A DNA stretch of 64,000 bases, from NCBI GenBank assembly GCA_030539275.1, contig JAUNSK010000020.1:1-64000 (forward strand), written 5' to 3'. Below are positions 44,937 through 54,642 of the stretch, in pieces. A program made the translations under genes and the position numbers. Source of the stretch: Oscillospiraceae bacterium (lineage in GTDB: Bacteria; Bacillota; Clostridia; Oscillospirales; Ruminococcaceae). The notes below the pieces were generated by a model that saw nothing but the letters and a program-made list of their open reading frames with translations, searched no databases and was not told the origin of the DNA. Within the stretch, counting starts at the first letter, position 1. Each line of letters begins with the position of its first letter.

Positions 44937-47246
44937 ATGGCTAAGAATAAAACTAATATAGGGTTGTACGTCAGTGATATCAATGATGATTTTACTTTTT
45001 CCGTATGTAAGGGTGCTTTTGCTGCCGCAGGCGATATCAATGCTAATCTGATTCTTTTCCCTGGCATGTATCTTAATGCTCAATATAATGATCTACTCCA
45101 GACTCCTTATTATTATCAGTATAATACAGTATACGATATTGGTAATGCAAGAAATCTGGATATTCTTATTATTATGACTGGAAACATGGGCAACACACTG
45201 AGCAAGAAAGAAATTATTGATTTCTTAAAAAAATACCCTGGTATACCGATACTCACTATCTCCTCTGAATTTTCAGATTATCATTCAATAAAATATGATA
45301 ACAAAACGGGGCTTAAAAAAGCTCTGAATCATCTGATACATAAACATGGCTGCAGAAAGATCGGATTTGTAAGCGGTTCACGTGCTAACCCTGATGCAAG
45401 AGAGCGACTCGAGGCATACTGTCAGACTCTTCTGGATAATGAGATTCCTGTTGACCAGAATCTTATTACATACGGCAACTTCTCCGAATACTCAGGAAAT
45501 GCTGTTGGAAGTCTGCTTGACGAAAACCCTGATATTGATGCTATATGTTTTGCAAACGATGCAATGGCAAAGGGCGGATATAAGATAATCAAGGAAAAAG
45601 GTTATTCTATCGGAAAAAATCTTTCTGTTATAGGATTTGACAACTCAAGATTTTCGGTTAATCTGTCACCTCCGCTTACAACAGTAAATGCCAACAGTTT
45701 TGAACTCGGATATGAAGCTGTAATAGCAACAGTTGATATAACACCCTCAAGTCCTGTTAAGCATATTACGATTCCCACTACTATGATCGTCAGAAGTTCC
45801 TGCGGATGCAAGAACGCTTCAATAGAAGAGATCAACAATTACTTCAGTATAAAAAAACAGTCGATCGAATCACTGTGCTGCAGCGACTATGTTCAGTATG
45901 TATTCAGCGAAGGCTGTTCTGCTCTTTATGTACACGAATCAGACAGGCATTCATATCTGCAGCTGAAGAAACATTTTTCAAGCTTTATTGAATCGTTAAT
46001 GGATATCTGTTCAAGTGCAAAACAGAAAACAGTAAAAAAATCAATCTACAAATCGCTTTCAAATCTCATCAAAAACGATGATTTTAATATAATTCCTTTT
46101 GATGTTATATATAATGTTCTTGATTCTATTCATTACAGGTATGCAAAGCAGAATGAAAATTCTAATCACAGTGCTGATTCTGAAATGATATTTACCCAGA
46201 TATACAGAGAGATCTCAACATACGGAAAAATAACAAATCTTGATAAGTTCGAAGAGCTGCGTCAGAATGATGATATCATAAACGCTATAGCAAACGATGT
46301 AATAATAACCGGTGAATATGATTCAAAGGCATTTTATCCTGTAATGAAAAGGCTCTCATCAATAGGTTTCGAGTCAAGCTATCTTCTGCTTTTTGACACA
46401 CCGATAATGAATACCAAAAGCAATAAATGGGCAATAGCAAAAAACATTTCACTATGCTTTGTACAGCACCGTGACAGCATCAGATACTACTCTGATTCTG
46501 TACTGCTCAGACTTGATGAACTGTTCAATAACCCATACATACAGCCGTCTGAGAACAACACACTTGTACTGAGTCCTCTTTTCTCAAATGAAGAACTCTA
46601 TGGTCTGCTGATTTGTGATACAAGACCTGATATGTACAAGTATCTTAACAAAGTATCTCTTCAGATCAGCACAGCCATCAAGTATATAATGACGCTCAAC
46701 AAGTGGCAGAATATGCTTACCTCAGAAAAGGAGAACTCCAAAAACTTTGAGATCATTTCAAAGCATGATGAGCTTACCGGCATTTTCAACAGACGCGGCT
46801 TTTTCGATAATGCTCAGACCGTTATCAGTAATCCCGGAAATGAAGGAAAAAATGCAATAGTTGTATTTGCCGATATGGATAATCTCAAGGTGATAAATGA
46901 TCAGTTCGGTCATGATGACGGCGACTATTCACTGCAGACTATAGCAAATATACTTCTCAAATCGTTTCGAAACACAGATATAGTAGGTCGTATAGGCGGT
47001 GATGAATTTGCAGTATTTGCACTGCTCGGCACAAGCGACAGTACGGATCTGATCGAGACAAGAATTAAAAATACTACTGACAGCTTCAACAGGCAGTCAG
47101 AAAAATTATACTACGTTAATATGAGCGTAGGACTTTATTCATTCGTATGCCATACAGACGTAAAACTCAGCGACATACTTGAAAAAGCTGACGTTCTTTT
47201 ATACAAACAAAAAAAGAATAAACGTAAAAACGTTTATAAAGCATAA
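44937..47246 (+). CDS. LacI-type ligand-binding domain fused to diguanylate cyclase
   Basis: A 769-residue cytoplasmic protein with no signal peptide or membrane helix. Residues ~5-290 are a periplasmic-binding-protein-like domain of the LacI/GalR sensor type (KIGFVSGSRANPDARERLEAY; VIGFDNSRF), but the usual N-terminal helix-turn-helix is absent. Residues ~300-590 are an unassigned, possibly GAF-like, region. Residues ~605-769 are a GGDEF domain with intact GGDEF at 687-691, the substrate motif DMDNLKVINDQFGH and an RxxD inhibitory site at 678-681. It should make c-di-GMP in response to a small ligand, probably a sugar. Confidence 0.9.
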   Translation: MAKNKTNIGLYVSDINDDFTFSVCKGAFAAAGDINANLILFPGMYLNAQYNDLLQTPYYYQYNTVYDIGNARNLDILIIMTGNMGNTLSKKEIIDFLKKYPGIPILTISSEFSDYHSIKYDNKTGLKKALNHLIHKHGCRKIGFVSGSRANPDARERLEAYCQTLLDNEIPVDQNLITYGNFSEYSGNAVGSLLDENPDIDAICFANDAMAKGGYKIIKEKGYSIGKNLSVIGFDNSRFSVNLSPPLTTVNANSFELGYEAVIATVDITPSSPVKHITIPTTMIVRSSCGCKNASIEEINNYFSIKKQSIESLCCSDYVQYVFSEGCSALYVHESDRHSYLQLKKHFSSFIESLMDICSSAKQKTVKKSIYKSLSNLIKNDDFNIIPFDVIYNVLDSIHYRYAKQNENSNHSADSEMIFTQIYREISTYGKITNLDKFEELRQNDDIINAIANDVIITGEYDSKAFYPVMKRLSSIGFESSYLLLFDTPIMNTKSNKWAIAKNISLCFVQHRDSIRYYSDSVLLRLDELFNNPYIQPSENNTLVLSPLFSNEELYGLLICDTRPDMYKYLNKVSLQISTAIKYIMTLNKWQNMLTSEKENSKNFEIISKHDELTGIFNRRGFFDNAQTVISNPGNEGKNAIVVFADMDNLKVINDQFGHDDGDYSLQTIANILLKSFRNTDIVGRIGGDEFAVFALLGTSDSTDLIETRIKNTTDSFNRQSEKLYYVNMSVGLYSFVCHTDVKLSDILEKADVLLYKQKKNKRKNVYKA

Positions 47247-47247
47247 A

Positions 47248-47275
47248 AAACAGGCTGCCTCACGGCAGCCTGTTT
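47248..47275. terminator. Bidirectional terminator
   Basis: A perfect 12-bp stem (47248-47259 with 47264-47275), A-run on the left and T/A-rich tract on the right, between convergent genes. Confidence 0.82.
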
Positions 47276-47289
47276 AAATTTTAATAGAT

Positions 47290-48354
47290 TTATTTAAGGT
47301 ACTGCTGAAGATCCTGTCTGTCAGCAGAATATTTGAGTGCTGTTTCTCTGGTGATCGTTCCGTTTGAACACAGCTTTACAAGAATACTGTTGAGAGTATG
47401 CATTCCGATAGAGGAACCCGTCTGCATAGTATTGTTAAGCTGCGAATTTTTTCCGCCCTTTATTGTACTTGCAACGCTGTCTGTTCCCATCAGTATTTCA
47501 TTGACGAGTATCTGTGAATTACCATCCGTTACTGGTACCAGTTTCTGATTTATCATTGCACGAAGCATATTAGCCATTCTTACCCTGAACTGCTGCTGCC
47601 TTTCAGGAGGACACATTTCATTAAATCTGTCAAGTGCCTGTATTACACTGTTGGCATTGCAGCATGCAATTACTGCATGACCGTTTTCTGCAGCTGTTAC
47701 AACAGCATTGAGTGTCTCAAAGTCACTTACATCAGAAACATATATTATGTCTGCATCAGCCTTGTCAGCACACTTACAGGCATCAACGACTGAATCAATA
47801 TCCACGCCAAGTTCTCTCTGGTGTATAGTAGATTTAGTCTTCTTGAAAACATATTCAACCGGTTTTTCAGCTGTAATAACATGTAATCTGTTATTGTTGC
47901 ATATATGTTCTATTATGGATACTGCTGTGGTAGTTATACCGCAGCCTACAGGGCCTGTGATGAACACCATCCCTGCCAGATTAGTTACCTCAGTAATTAT
48001 TGTTTCCGGAACATTAAGACTCTCTATCTGCATTGCTTCTCTGGGTATTATATGTATCGCAGCTGCAAGCTTTCCTGTTTGTTTATAAACACATAATCGC
48101 TGCCTGAAACCGTTCGGGATTTCAAAAGTTGTGATAATGTCTTTATTTTCATTAAGCTTTGCTTTCTGCGTTTCATCAAGCATAGACAGTATCATTTTCT
48201 CGATTTCTTCATTATCTGCATCAAAATTTGTTTTAATTAATGACCCCATTCTCCTCAAAACCACAGGGCGGTCCATTGAAAAATGTATATCTGTACAGTC
48301 ATTCTGTCTGGCAAAACCAATAAGACCCACTATCTTATTATCGCTGACTAACAT
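47290..48354 (-). CDS. PilT-like protein with degenerate ATPase motifs
   Basis: A 354-residue protein of the PilT/GspE secretion-ATPase superfamily. The N-terminal domain (TDIHFSMDRPVVLRRMGSL) and overall layout match PilT. The Walker A motif reads GPVGCGIT at 134-141, with Ile140 where Lys is invariant. The Asp-box/Walker B region reads YVSDVSDFET instead of the family GExRDxET, and the His box reads CCNANS instead of TLHT. ENGH and QRELGVD are retained. ATP hydrolysis is therefore unlikely, though the frame is intact over a normal length. No other pilus genes are nearby. It begins at ATG after GGGAG. Confidence 0.85.
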   Translation of the reverse strand: MLVSDNKIVGLIGFARQNDCTDIHFSMDRPVVLRRMGSLIKTNFDADNEEIEKMILSMLDETQKAKLNENKDIITTFEIPNGFRQRLCVYKQTGKLAAAIHIIPREAMQIESLNVPETIITEVTNLAGMVFITGPVGCGITTTAVSIIEHICNNNRLHVITAEKPVEYVFKKTKSTIHQRELGVDIDSVVDACKCADKADADIIYVSDVSDFETLNAVVTAAENGHAVIACCNANSVIQALDRFNEMCPPERQQQFRVRMANMLRAMINQKLVPVTDGNSQILVNEILMGTDSVASTIKGGKNSQLNNTMQTGSSIGMHTLNSILVKLCSNGTITRETALKYSADRQDLQQYLK

Positions 48355-48490
48355 ATATTCACTCTCCCATCCAAATTTGTTTTCTGATCCATTATATAAT
48401 TATATTGAAATTATACCACTTATTAATACTAATCGTCAACAATTTTAACAATAAAATATGTGTCGGAATTTTTTTTATTATATATTAATA

Positions 48491-48520
48491 TTGACAATAT
48501 GTACGTAAATAATATATAAT
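48491..48520 (+). promoter_or_regulatory. Promoter of the zinc-ribbon/SH3 gene
   Basis: TTGACA (48491-48496), an 18-bp spacer and TATAAT (48515-48520). Confidence 0.7.
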
Positions 48521-48572
48521 TAGAAATAAGAAGTCTATAATCGAATATTTAATAAAGAACAGGTGAATAAAT

Positions 48573-49535
48573 ATGAAAAAATGCAAAAGCTGCGGGGCTA
48601 AGATGCCCAAAGGCTCAAATGTTTGTGAAAAATGCGGTTCAACATATGATTATATTGATCTTGATCCGGAAGAAAAAGAGCTTCTCACTGTTGACAGAAA
48701 GTCAAATGTAATACATGTGTGTCTGATAATTCTTTCTGTTATAGTATTTCTTTATGCGTGCAGTCTTGTATTTCTTGATGTTACAAAAAAACGCAGCACC
48801 TCCGAGGCACCTCCGAGTGTCAGCAATACAACAAGTGAACCTGATGTTACAACAACAGTTGAAGACACAAAAACAAAACATTATGCCCTTGACTATATCG
48901 GTAAAACAGTTGCTGATCTGAAGGCTGACTTCGGTGATCAGTATTCAATACAGCTTTCAGATTTAACTCAGCTCAAGTATGTGGATTATCCGTTTACTTT
49001 CTGTACAGTTGATAAGACAATAAGTGACGCTTCAGTAATATCTACGATCATAGTTTCAGGAAGCGGATACATCAATCCGGAGATCAAGGCAGATATGACA
49101 TTTTCACAGCTTGCCAGTGCACTCAACTTTACCAAGCCTGCACCTGAACTTAATCAGAGTGATGCATTCTACTATGCATACAGAATAATGCAGAATGACG
49201 ATCTTGAAGTTAATACAGCTTTTAAGTTTGACAATGATTCCCCTGACAGTTCTCCTATAAGTATAACACTTAAGTGCGAACAGCTTGAAAAAGCAAAGGT
49301 ATACGGTACTGTTCATCTTGATGACGGAACACTCAGGATGCGTACTGGTACAACATACGATTCAGAAGTTGTACATGAACTGGTTGAAGGTGATGTTGTA
49401 GAAATTCTTGAAACTGTTATGACCGATGATGATACTATCAAGTGGTACAAGGTAAGCTTCGGCGAATTCACAGGATACTCAGTTGCAGACTATATTCAGA
49501 TTAATGCAGACAATATTCAAGGCAACGAATCATAA
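48573..49535 (+). CDS. Zinc-ribbon membrane protein with external SH3 domain
   Basis: A 320-residue single-pass membrane protein. A zinc ribbon at the N-terminus (CKSC and CEKC, residues ~4-22) faces the cytoplasm. A membrane helix follows (about 48-72), then a Thr/Ser-rich linker, a middle domain (~110-240) that I do not recognise, and a C-terminal bacterial SH3-type domain (about 245-315) with LRMRTGTTYDSEVV and WYKVSFGEFTGYSVADYI. The SH3 domain suggests binding to cell-wall peptides. It is monocistronic between its promoter and a bidirectional terminator. Confidence 0.82.
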   Translation: MKKCKSCGAKMPKGSNVCEKCGSTYDYIDLDPEEKELLTVDRKSNVIHVCLIILSVIVFLYACSLVFLDVTKKRSTSEAPPSVSNTTSEPDVTTTVEDTKTKHYALDYIGKTVADLKADFGDQYSIQLSDLTQLKYVDYPFTFCTVDKTISDASVISTIIVSGSGYINPEIKADMTFSQLASALNFTKPAPELNQSDAFYYAYRIMQNDDLEVNTAFKFDNDSPDSSPISITLKCEQLEKAKVYGTVHLDDGTLRMRTGTTYDSEVVHELVEGDVVEILETVMTDDDTIKWYKVSFGEFTGYSVADYIQINADNIQGNES

Positions 49536-49550
49536 TTTCAATAAAAATTT

Positions 49551-49585
49551 ATCCCTGTCATATTATTATGACAGGGATTTTTTTA
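49551..49585. terminator. Bidirectional terminator
   Basis: An 11-bp stem (49551-49561 with 49568-49578) flanked by A-rich and T-rich tracts, between convergent genes. Confidence 0.85.
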
Positions 49586-50959
49586 TTTGCAGATCTCATA
49601 TATGGCATTTGCAATTATCTTTGTATTCAGCTTCAGGCTCTCTAAGGTTATTGATTCATCATTTCCATGCATGTTATTGACATCACCCGGGAATTCTGCA
49701 CCAAATGCTACACCGCCGGGTATATCATGAACATATGTTCCTCCGCCGATAGCCTTGCAGTAGGCATCATTGCCTGTCTGCTCATGGTATACTCTCAAGA
49801 GAGTCTTTATAAACTCACTGTTCTCATCAACATAATGAGGATCATTCTCAAATGGTACACTCATTTCAAATCCACCTGACTCAAACAGTGATAGAAGTTT
49901 TTCTTTTATACTTTCCTTTGTTGTGCAAAGCGGATATCTTATATCCATTTTACAGTTAATTATATTATCTTTATAACTGATAATGCTCAGCACCTCAGTT
50001 AGGGCTCCTGATTTTTCATCACTGGCCTTTATTCCAAGACTCTTTCCGTCAGTTTCACTGTGAACGAAATGCTCATGCAGGAACTTAAGTGTATCGGCAC
50101 TCTGTTCACTCATACCCAGAACAGCCGTACAGCCTGATTTACATAAAAAGTCCAGAAGTCCTGTAATCGCATTATCACCAAGCTGAGGAGTTGATGCATG
50201 TGCTGCTGTTCCTGTATATGTTACTATAGTATTTCCCTGTGCTTCAGATACACTTATACGCTCAGACTCTGGAAGACTCTTTATCTTATCAGAAAACAGA
50301 CCCTTTATAACTGCTTTTGCCTGAGGAGGTACGGCATTAACTACAACTCCTCCCGAAATTCCGGATATCGGGAACAGGTCAGCATTTTTAGTAAACTCTG
50401 TCCTGAGCATACCTTTTTCAATGTTGATGACAGGATAATCACCGTCAGGCGTAAATACCAGCTCAGGCATTTTTTCATGACTCATGTAGTATTCCATATC
50501 AGAGGAACCGCGCTCCTCATCACAGCCTACTATAAGTCTGACATTATGAGTAAGCTCTGTACCTGACTCTTTTATTGCCTTGAGAGCATATAAAACAGCT
50601 GCCGCAGGTCCTTTGTTGTCAATAGCACCTCGTCCATATATTCTGTCACCGTCGACCTCGGCACAGAATGGTTTATGAGTCCAGTCCTCTTCATTGACAG
50701 GTACAACATCCAGATGGCACAGAACTGCAAGCTTAACCGGTTTATCATTAAACTCTATCGATCCTGCATAGTTGTCTATGTTTCTGGTTATGAACCCTTC
50801 TGAATCTGCTTTCTGAAGGAATTTTTCAAGTACCAGTGCGCAGTTTTCGCCATATGGCTTGCCATCACACGGGTCATCTCCAATGCTTCTAACAGAAATT
50901 ATATCTGAGAGAAATTCAATGCTCTTTTCAAAATTTTTATCTACAAGCTCATTTATCAT
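49583..50959 (-). CDS. M20-family dipeptidase, PepV/Sapep type
   Basis: Zinc metallopeptidase of 458 residues predicted to cleave dipeptides in the cytoplasm. Metal ligands and catalytic residues appear in LCHLDVVPV, GRGAIDNKGP, GCDEERGSSD and, near the C-terminus, MHGNDESI. The inserted dimerisation/lid domain matches the PepV subgroup. Its ATG overlaps the stop of the tautomerase gene by one base, so the two genes are translationally coupled. Confidence 0.93.
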   Translation of the reverse strand: MINELVDKNFEKSIEFLSDIISVRSIGDDPCDGKPYGENCALVLEKFLQKADSEGFITRNIDNYAGSIEFNDKPVKLAVLCHLDVVPVNEEDWTHKPFCAEVDGDRIYGRGAIDNKGPAAAVLYALKAIKESGTELTHNVRLIVGCDEERGSSDMEYYMSHEKMPELVFTPDGDYPVINIEKGMLRTEFTKNADLFPISGISGGVVVNAVPPQAKAVIKGLFSDKIKSLPESERISVSEAQGNTIVTYTGTAAHASTPQLGDNAITGLLDFLCKSGCTAVLGMSEQSADTLKFLHEHFVHSETDGKSLGIKASDEKSGALTEVLSIISYKDNIINCKMDIRYPLCTTKESIKEKLLSLFESGGFEMSVPFENDPHYVDENSEFIKTLLRVYHEQTGNDAYCKAIGGGTYVHDIPGGVAFGAEFPGDVNNMHGNDESITLESLKLNTKIIANAIYEICK

Positions 50960-51300
50960 TAAAAATTACTTCCATTCCATCCCCAGTGATCACACAGTTC
51001 ATATTTTACATATACATTTGCCGGACTTACGCCCAGCTCACCAGACAGTATTCTTGTCATCTCTTCAGTCATACTGTCAAGAGCGCTGTCTGATGCACTG
51101 CCAAAGATCTTTACCTCAGCAAAAGCTATCGGGGAATCATTACTGCCCTTAAAGTACATTCTGCATTCATCTTCAAAGTCAAGCATGAGCCATGACTCGG
51201 TCTTTCCAAGGATGGTAATAGCTTTTCCAAGCTCAGTCTTTAACGTCTTTTCCTTAGCATCAGAAATTTTCTCAGTACACTTTACATTAATAAACGGCAT
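50959..51300 (-). CDS. MIF-like tautomerase
   Basis: A 113-residue homologue of macrophage migration inhibitory factor/D-dopachrome tautomerase. Pro2 would be the catalytic base after Met removal. Family stretches FKGSNDSPIAFAEVKIFG and WGWNGSNF are clear. It starts at ATG after GGAGG and overlaps the dipeptidase gene. The cellular substrate in bacteria is not established. Confidence 0.9.
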   Translation of the reverse strand: MPFINVKCTEKISDAKEKTLKTELGKAITILGKTESWLMLDFEDECRMYFKGSNDSPIAFAEVKIFGSASDSALDSMTEEMTRILSGELGVSPANVYVKYELCDHWGWNGSNF

Positions 51301-51367
51301 TTTAGTATCCTCCTGTTAAATATATTTTTGGGGACAAACAAAATATTGAGTGTCCTACATATCATAA

Positions 51368-53119
51368 TTATATGCTCAGGCTGTTCACAGCTGTCTCATC
51401 AGGTGTGACATAAACAGTCGAATTATTCGTAAATATCACCATACCCGGTTTTGCACCAGTTGGTTTCTTTACATACCTTGCCTGCGTATAGTCAACCGGT
51501 ACCTGTGATGAATTTCTTCCTTTGCTGTGAAATGCAGCTATCTGGGCTGCTTCCCTGACCGCTGTCTGTGTAGGTTCACCACCGCATGTCAGAAGAATTA
51601 CGTGCGCACCCGTGATATCATGGACATGAAACCAGATATCAGTTTTCTGTGCAGTTTTAAGTGTAAGCTTGTCATTCTGTTTATTGTTTCTGCCTACCAG
51701 AATTTCAAAGCCGTCACTGGATCTGAACCTGAGCGGAGGCTGTTCCTTGGGCAGCTTACCCTTGATTTTGTAGCTTTTTATATATCCCTGCTCTGCAAGT
51801 TCAACTCTCAGTTCAATGATATCAGTATCGCTTTTTGCCCTTGTCAGTGAATCAAACACACTGTCTATATATTTGATTTCATTTTCTCCGCGCAGGATCT
51901 GCTGCGTCAGTACCTTCTCAGCTGTTACAGCTTTTTTATAATCATGGTAATACTTCTGTATATTCTGAGAAGGCGTAAGCTTTATATCAAGCGGTATTTC
52001 TATCTGACTTAAGTTTTCATCATAGAAATTCTCTGTTACAAGACATTTATCACCCTTACTTATCCTGTAAATATTTGCAGACAAAATATCGCCCATGAGC
52101 TTCTTTTTATCCTTGTCAGCACAAAGTATAAGCTCTTCCTTCTGGTTTGCAGTTCGCTTTGATATTCTTTCTGACGTATTGAGCAGAAGTCTGAAAAGAT
52201 CATTAGCTCTTTGTTTTATTCTTGAGTCATTGTCTCTTGCTGCATAGAAATAATCAAGTGCCGCACATGCTGACATCATCTGAGATGAGACCATTGCCGG
52301 TCCGTACTGCATCACCTTGATAAACGTAAAATCCTTAAGTATATTATCTCGTGTTTTCAGAACGTTATAATCGGGTTGGTTTTTCAGTATCTGTTCTTTT
52401 GTATGCATTATTATGAAAACCAGCCTGTCAGACAATTCATCGCTCATCTGACTTATATCAGTATCATTCCCGCGTGTCGTATAGTATGCCCATTCTCTTG
52501 CAACAACCGGTGAGATACCTTCAAAAACACGAATAAGCACCTTTGAAAGCTCACCTTTTCCCTGTTCGCTGAGGCTGTGCAGTATCTCATCACGGCTGGC
52601 TGTAAGAAATGACAGTCTTTCGTTTCTGGGCGGCATTTTATATTCTATTCCCGGAAGGATCAGTCTTGCCCTTGACATACCTGCGTCAACACGCTTTATG
52701 CTGTCAATAACACATCCGTTTTGCGCAAGAAGAATAATATTTGAGTACTTGCCCATTATTTCGATAACCAGCGTCATTTTTACAGGATCACCAAGCTCAC
52801 TTGTACAGTCAAAATCAAAAAACAGTATTCTTTCCAGACCATCCTGTCTTATATTTACAAGTCTGCCTCCGCAAAGATGTTTTCTCATGAGCATGCAGAA
52901 CATCGGAGGTACTGCAGGATTATCAATGCTCACATCTGTTATGTGAACCCTTGCACTGTCAGCTGATGCACAGAACATAAGTTTGCTGCTTCCGCCCTTA
53001 TATCTGAAACTGATTATCAACTGGTCCCTTGACAGCTGATGAATTTTATCAACCCTTGAACCTATCAGAAATTCAAGTTCTTTTTTTACTAAATATAAAT
53101 ATGCCCCGTCTAATGCCAT
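51368..53119 (-). CDS. rqcH: RqcH, NFACT-family ribosome quality control protein
   Basis: A 583-residue NFACT protein (bacterial Rqc2 homologue, formerly named fibronectin-binding protein). It binds obstructed 50S-peptidyl-tRNA and directs addition of C-terminal alanine tails. The N-terminal NFACT-N domain begins MALDGAYLYLVKKEL, a coiled-coil region lies in the middle (about 290-440), and the NFACT-R domain (about 455-570) has DIWFHVHDITGAHVIL. It begins after AGGAGTG, 25 bp behind the trmK-nif3 fusion, in an apparent operon. Confidence 0.93.
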   Translation of the reverse strand: MALDGAYLYLVKKELEFLIGSRVDKIHQLSRDQLIISFRYKGGSSKLMFCASADSARVHITDVSIDNPAVPPMFCMLMRKHLCGGRLVNIRQDGLERILFFDFDCTSELGDPVKMTLVIEIMGKYSNIILLAQNGCVIDSIKRVDAGMSRARLILPGIEYKMPPRNERLSFLTASRDEILHSLSEQGKGELSKVLIRVFEGISPVVAREWAYYTTRGNDTDISQMSDELSDRLVFIIMHTKEQILKNQPDYNVLKTRDNILKDFTFIKVMQYGPAMVSSQMMSACAALDYFYAARDNDSRIKQRANDLFRLLLNTSERISKRTANQKEELILCADKDKKKLMGDILSANIYRISKGDKCLVTENFYDENLSQIEIPLDIKLTPSQNIQKYYHDYKKAVTAEKVLTQQILRGENEIKYIDSVFDSLTRAKSDTDIIELRVELAEQGYIKSYKIKGKLPKEQPPLRFRSSDGFEILVGRNNKQNDKLTLKTAQKTDIWFHVHDITGAHVILLTCGGEPTQTAVREAAQIAAFHSKGRNSSQVPVDYTQARYVKKPTGAKPGMVIFTNNSTVYVTPDETAVNSLSI

Positions 53120-53144
53120 CTGCTCACTCCTTTCAAGCCTTTAA

Positions 53145-54608
53145 TCAGATGTATGAAACAACATCCCTGTTGCTGTCTGCAGCAGACACACATATTCCAT
53201 TGGTATTTGCACGGATCACCTCACACAGATATCCTGCAGCTATAGTCTCCGTATAATAATGTCCGCAGTCAAACAGGGCTATATTGCTGTTTGCAGCATC
53301 TATCCATACATCGTGTTTTATATCTCCTGTTATATATGCATCACAGCAGGCATCCATAACTTCCTGAAGCATGGAACCGCCGCTTCCCGAACATACAGCT
53401 ATCCTGTGAATACAGCCGCTTCCCCGTGTATATCTGACAACACTGCATCCGAATATTTCTTTGAGTATCTTTGCCATATTTTCAGCATCATAACCCGCTT
53501 CGGAATAAACTATGCGTCCTATACCTGTTATGCCATCACTTCCAAATGGTTCAATCGGGATTCTTGTTTCATTAAGCTTCAGTTTATCCTCGAGCATGTC
53601 AGCTATTATATCATTTATTCCTCCGGCAGCAGCATCAAGAGGTGTATGGACACAGATCGCTGCTATATTATTCCTGACAAGTCTGTATGCCGGCATATCA
53701 GGACTTAGTGTTTTAACAGGATTAAATATAACAGGATGATGTGATACTATCAGATCAGCACCGCAGCTTACAGCTTCATCTATGACCTCATTTGTTATAT
53801 CAAGTGCTGTAAGTACCCGCGTTACAGGCATATCCATGCTGCCGACGATCAGACCTGAATTGTCCCATTTTTCCTGAATTTTAAACGGCGCATGTTTGTT
53901 GATGGCATTGTAGATGTCAGCAACAGTAAAAATGTTTTCGCCCTGTGACATTCTGATCAGCTTTTCTGATATAGTCTTAAGCTTTTCTCCAAGCTGACTT
54001 CCTTCAACTGTCCTGCTCATACCGGCAGAGATCTTTGATAGTTTTCCTGCTTCATGAGCAGCAAAAGCTCTGGAAGCCTCATCATTCAAGTTAAATTGTC
54101 CTGCATATGCCATAAGCTTTGATAATCTGAGTCTGGTCCCTGAGTATACTGCATTCATAACAGTATAAACGTGATGTTCATCCTTAACAGCTTGCTCGGT
54201 TATGATGCTGTATCCATTTTCATATAGCCACTTTCTCATATAAGGGATCTTTGTCATAGGCTGCAGTATCAGATTTACCCCTGACTTAAGCCACGCAGCA
54301 TCATGTATTATGTGACTTATAGTCTCAGCGCCCATCCCTGCTATTATTACATCAGAGATCCCGTTGTTTTCTATCTGCATAAGACCGTCAGATTTTATCA
54401 GAGAGATCTTTTCTGTATATCCTGCCTCAGAAATATTTTTTCTTGCAGCCTCGAGCGGTCCGTCTGCTATATCTGAAGCAATTACATGAGAACAGATTTT
54501 ATTTTTTATTAAGTAAACAGGAAGATAAGCATGATCTGTTCCGACATCACACACTATTCCTGTTCCTTTTACCATCCCGGCACATTTTAATAATCTTGCA
54601 TCAGACAT
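53145..54608 (-). CDS. trmK: TrmK-Nif3 fusion: tRNA m1A22 methyltransferase and dinuclear-metal protein
   Basis: One 487-residue frame joins two proteins that are neighbours in many Firmicutes. Residues 1-~225 are TrmK (SAM motif VCDVGTDHAYLPVYL, then VIIAGMGAETI and LQPMTK). Residues ~230-487 are a Nif3/DUF34 protein with metal-binding SHHPVIF, VHTPLDAA and the C-terminal DCGHYYTE. A GTG at 54617 lies in the Shine-Dalgarno GAGGTG; the ATG at 54608 is the likely start. TrmK methylates A22 of tRNA; the Nif3 activity is unknown. It heads the minus-strand operon with rqcH. Confidence 0.93.
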   Translation of the reverse strand: MSDARLLKCAGMVKGTGIVCDVGTDHAYLPVYLIKNKICSHVIASDIADGPLEAARKNISEAGYTEKISLIKSDGLMQIENNGISDVIIAGMGAETISHIIHDAAWLKSGVNLILQPMTKIPYMRKWLYENGYSIITEQAVKDEHHVYTVMNAVYSGTRLRLSKLMAYAGQFNLNDEASRAFAAHEAGKLSKISAGMSRTVEGSQLGEKLKTISEKLIRMSQGENIFTVADIYNAINKHAPFKIQEKWDNSGLIVGSMDMPVTRVLTALDITNEVIDEAVSCGADLIVSHHPVIFNPVKTLSPDMPAYRLVRNNIAAICVHTPLDAAAGGINDIIADMLEDKLKLNETRIPIEPFGSDGITGIGRIVYSEAGYDAENMAKILKEIFGCSVVRYTRGSGCIHRIAVCSGSGGSMLQEVMDACCDAYITGDIKHDVWIDAANSNIALFDCGHYYTETIAAGYLCEVIRANTNGICVSAADSNRDVVSYI

Positions 54609-54642
54609 CTGCGTCACCTCGTTTTTATCACAATATAGAAAA

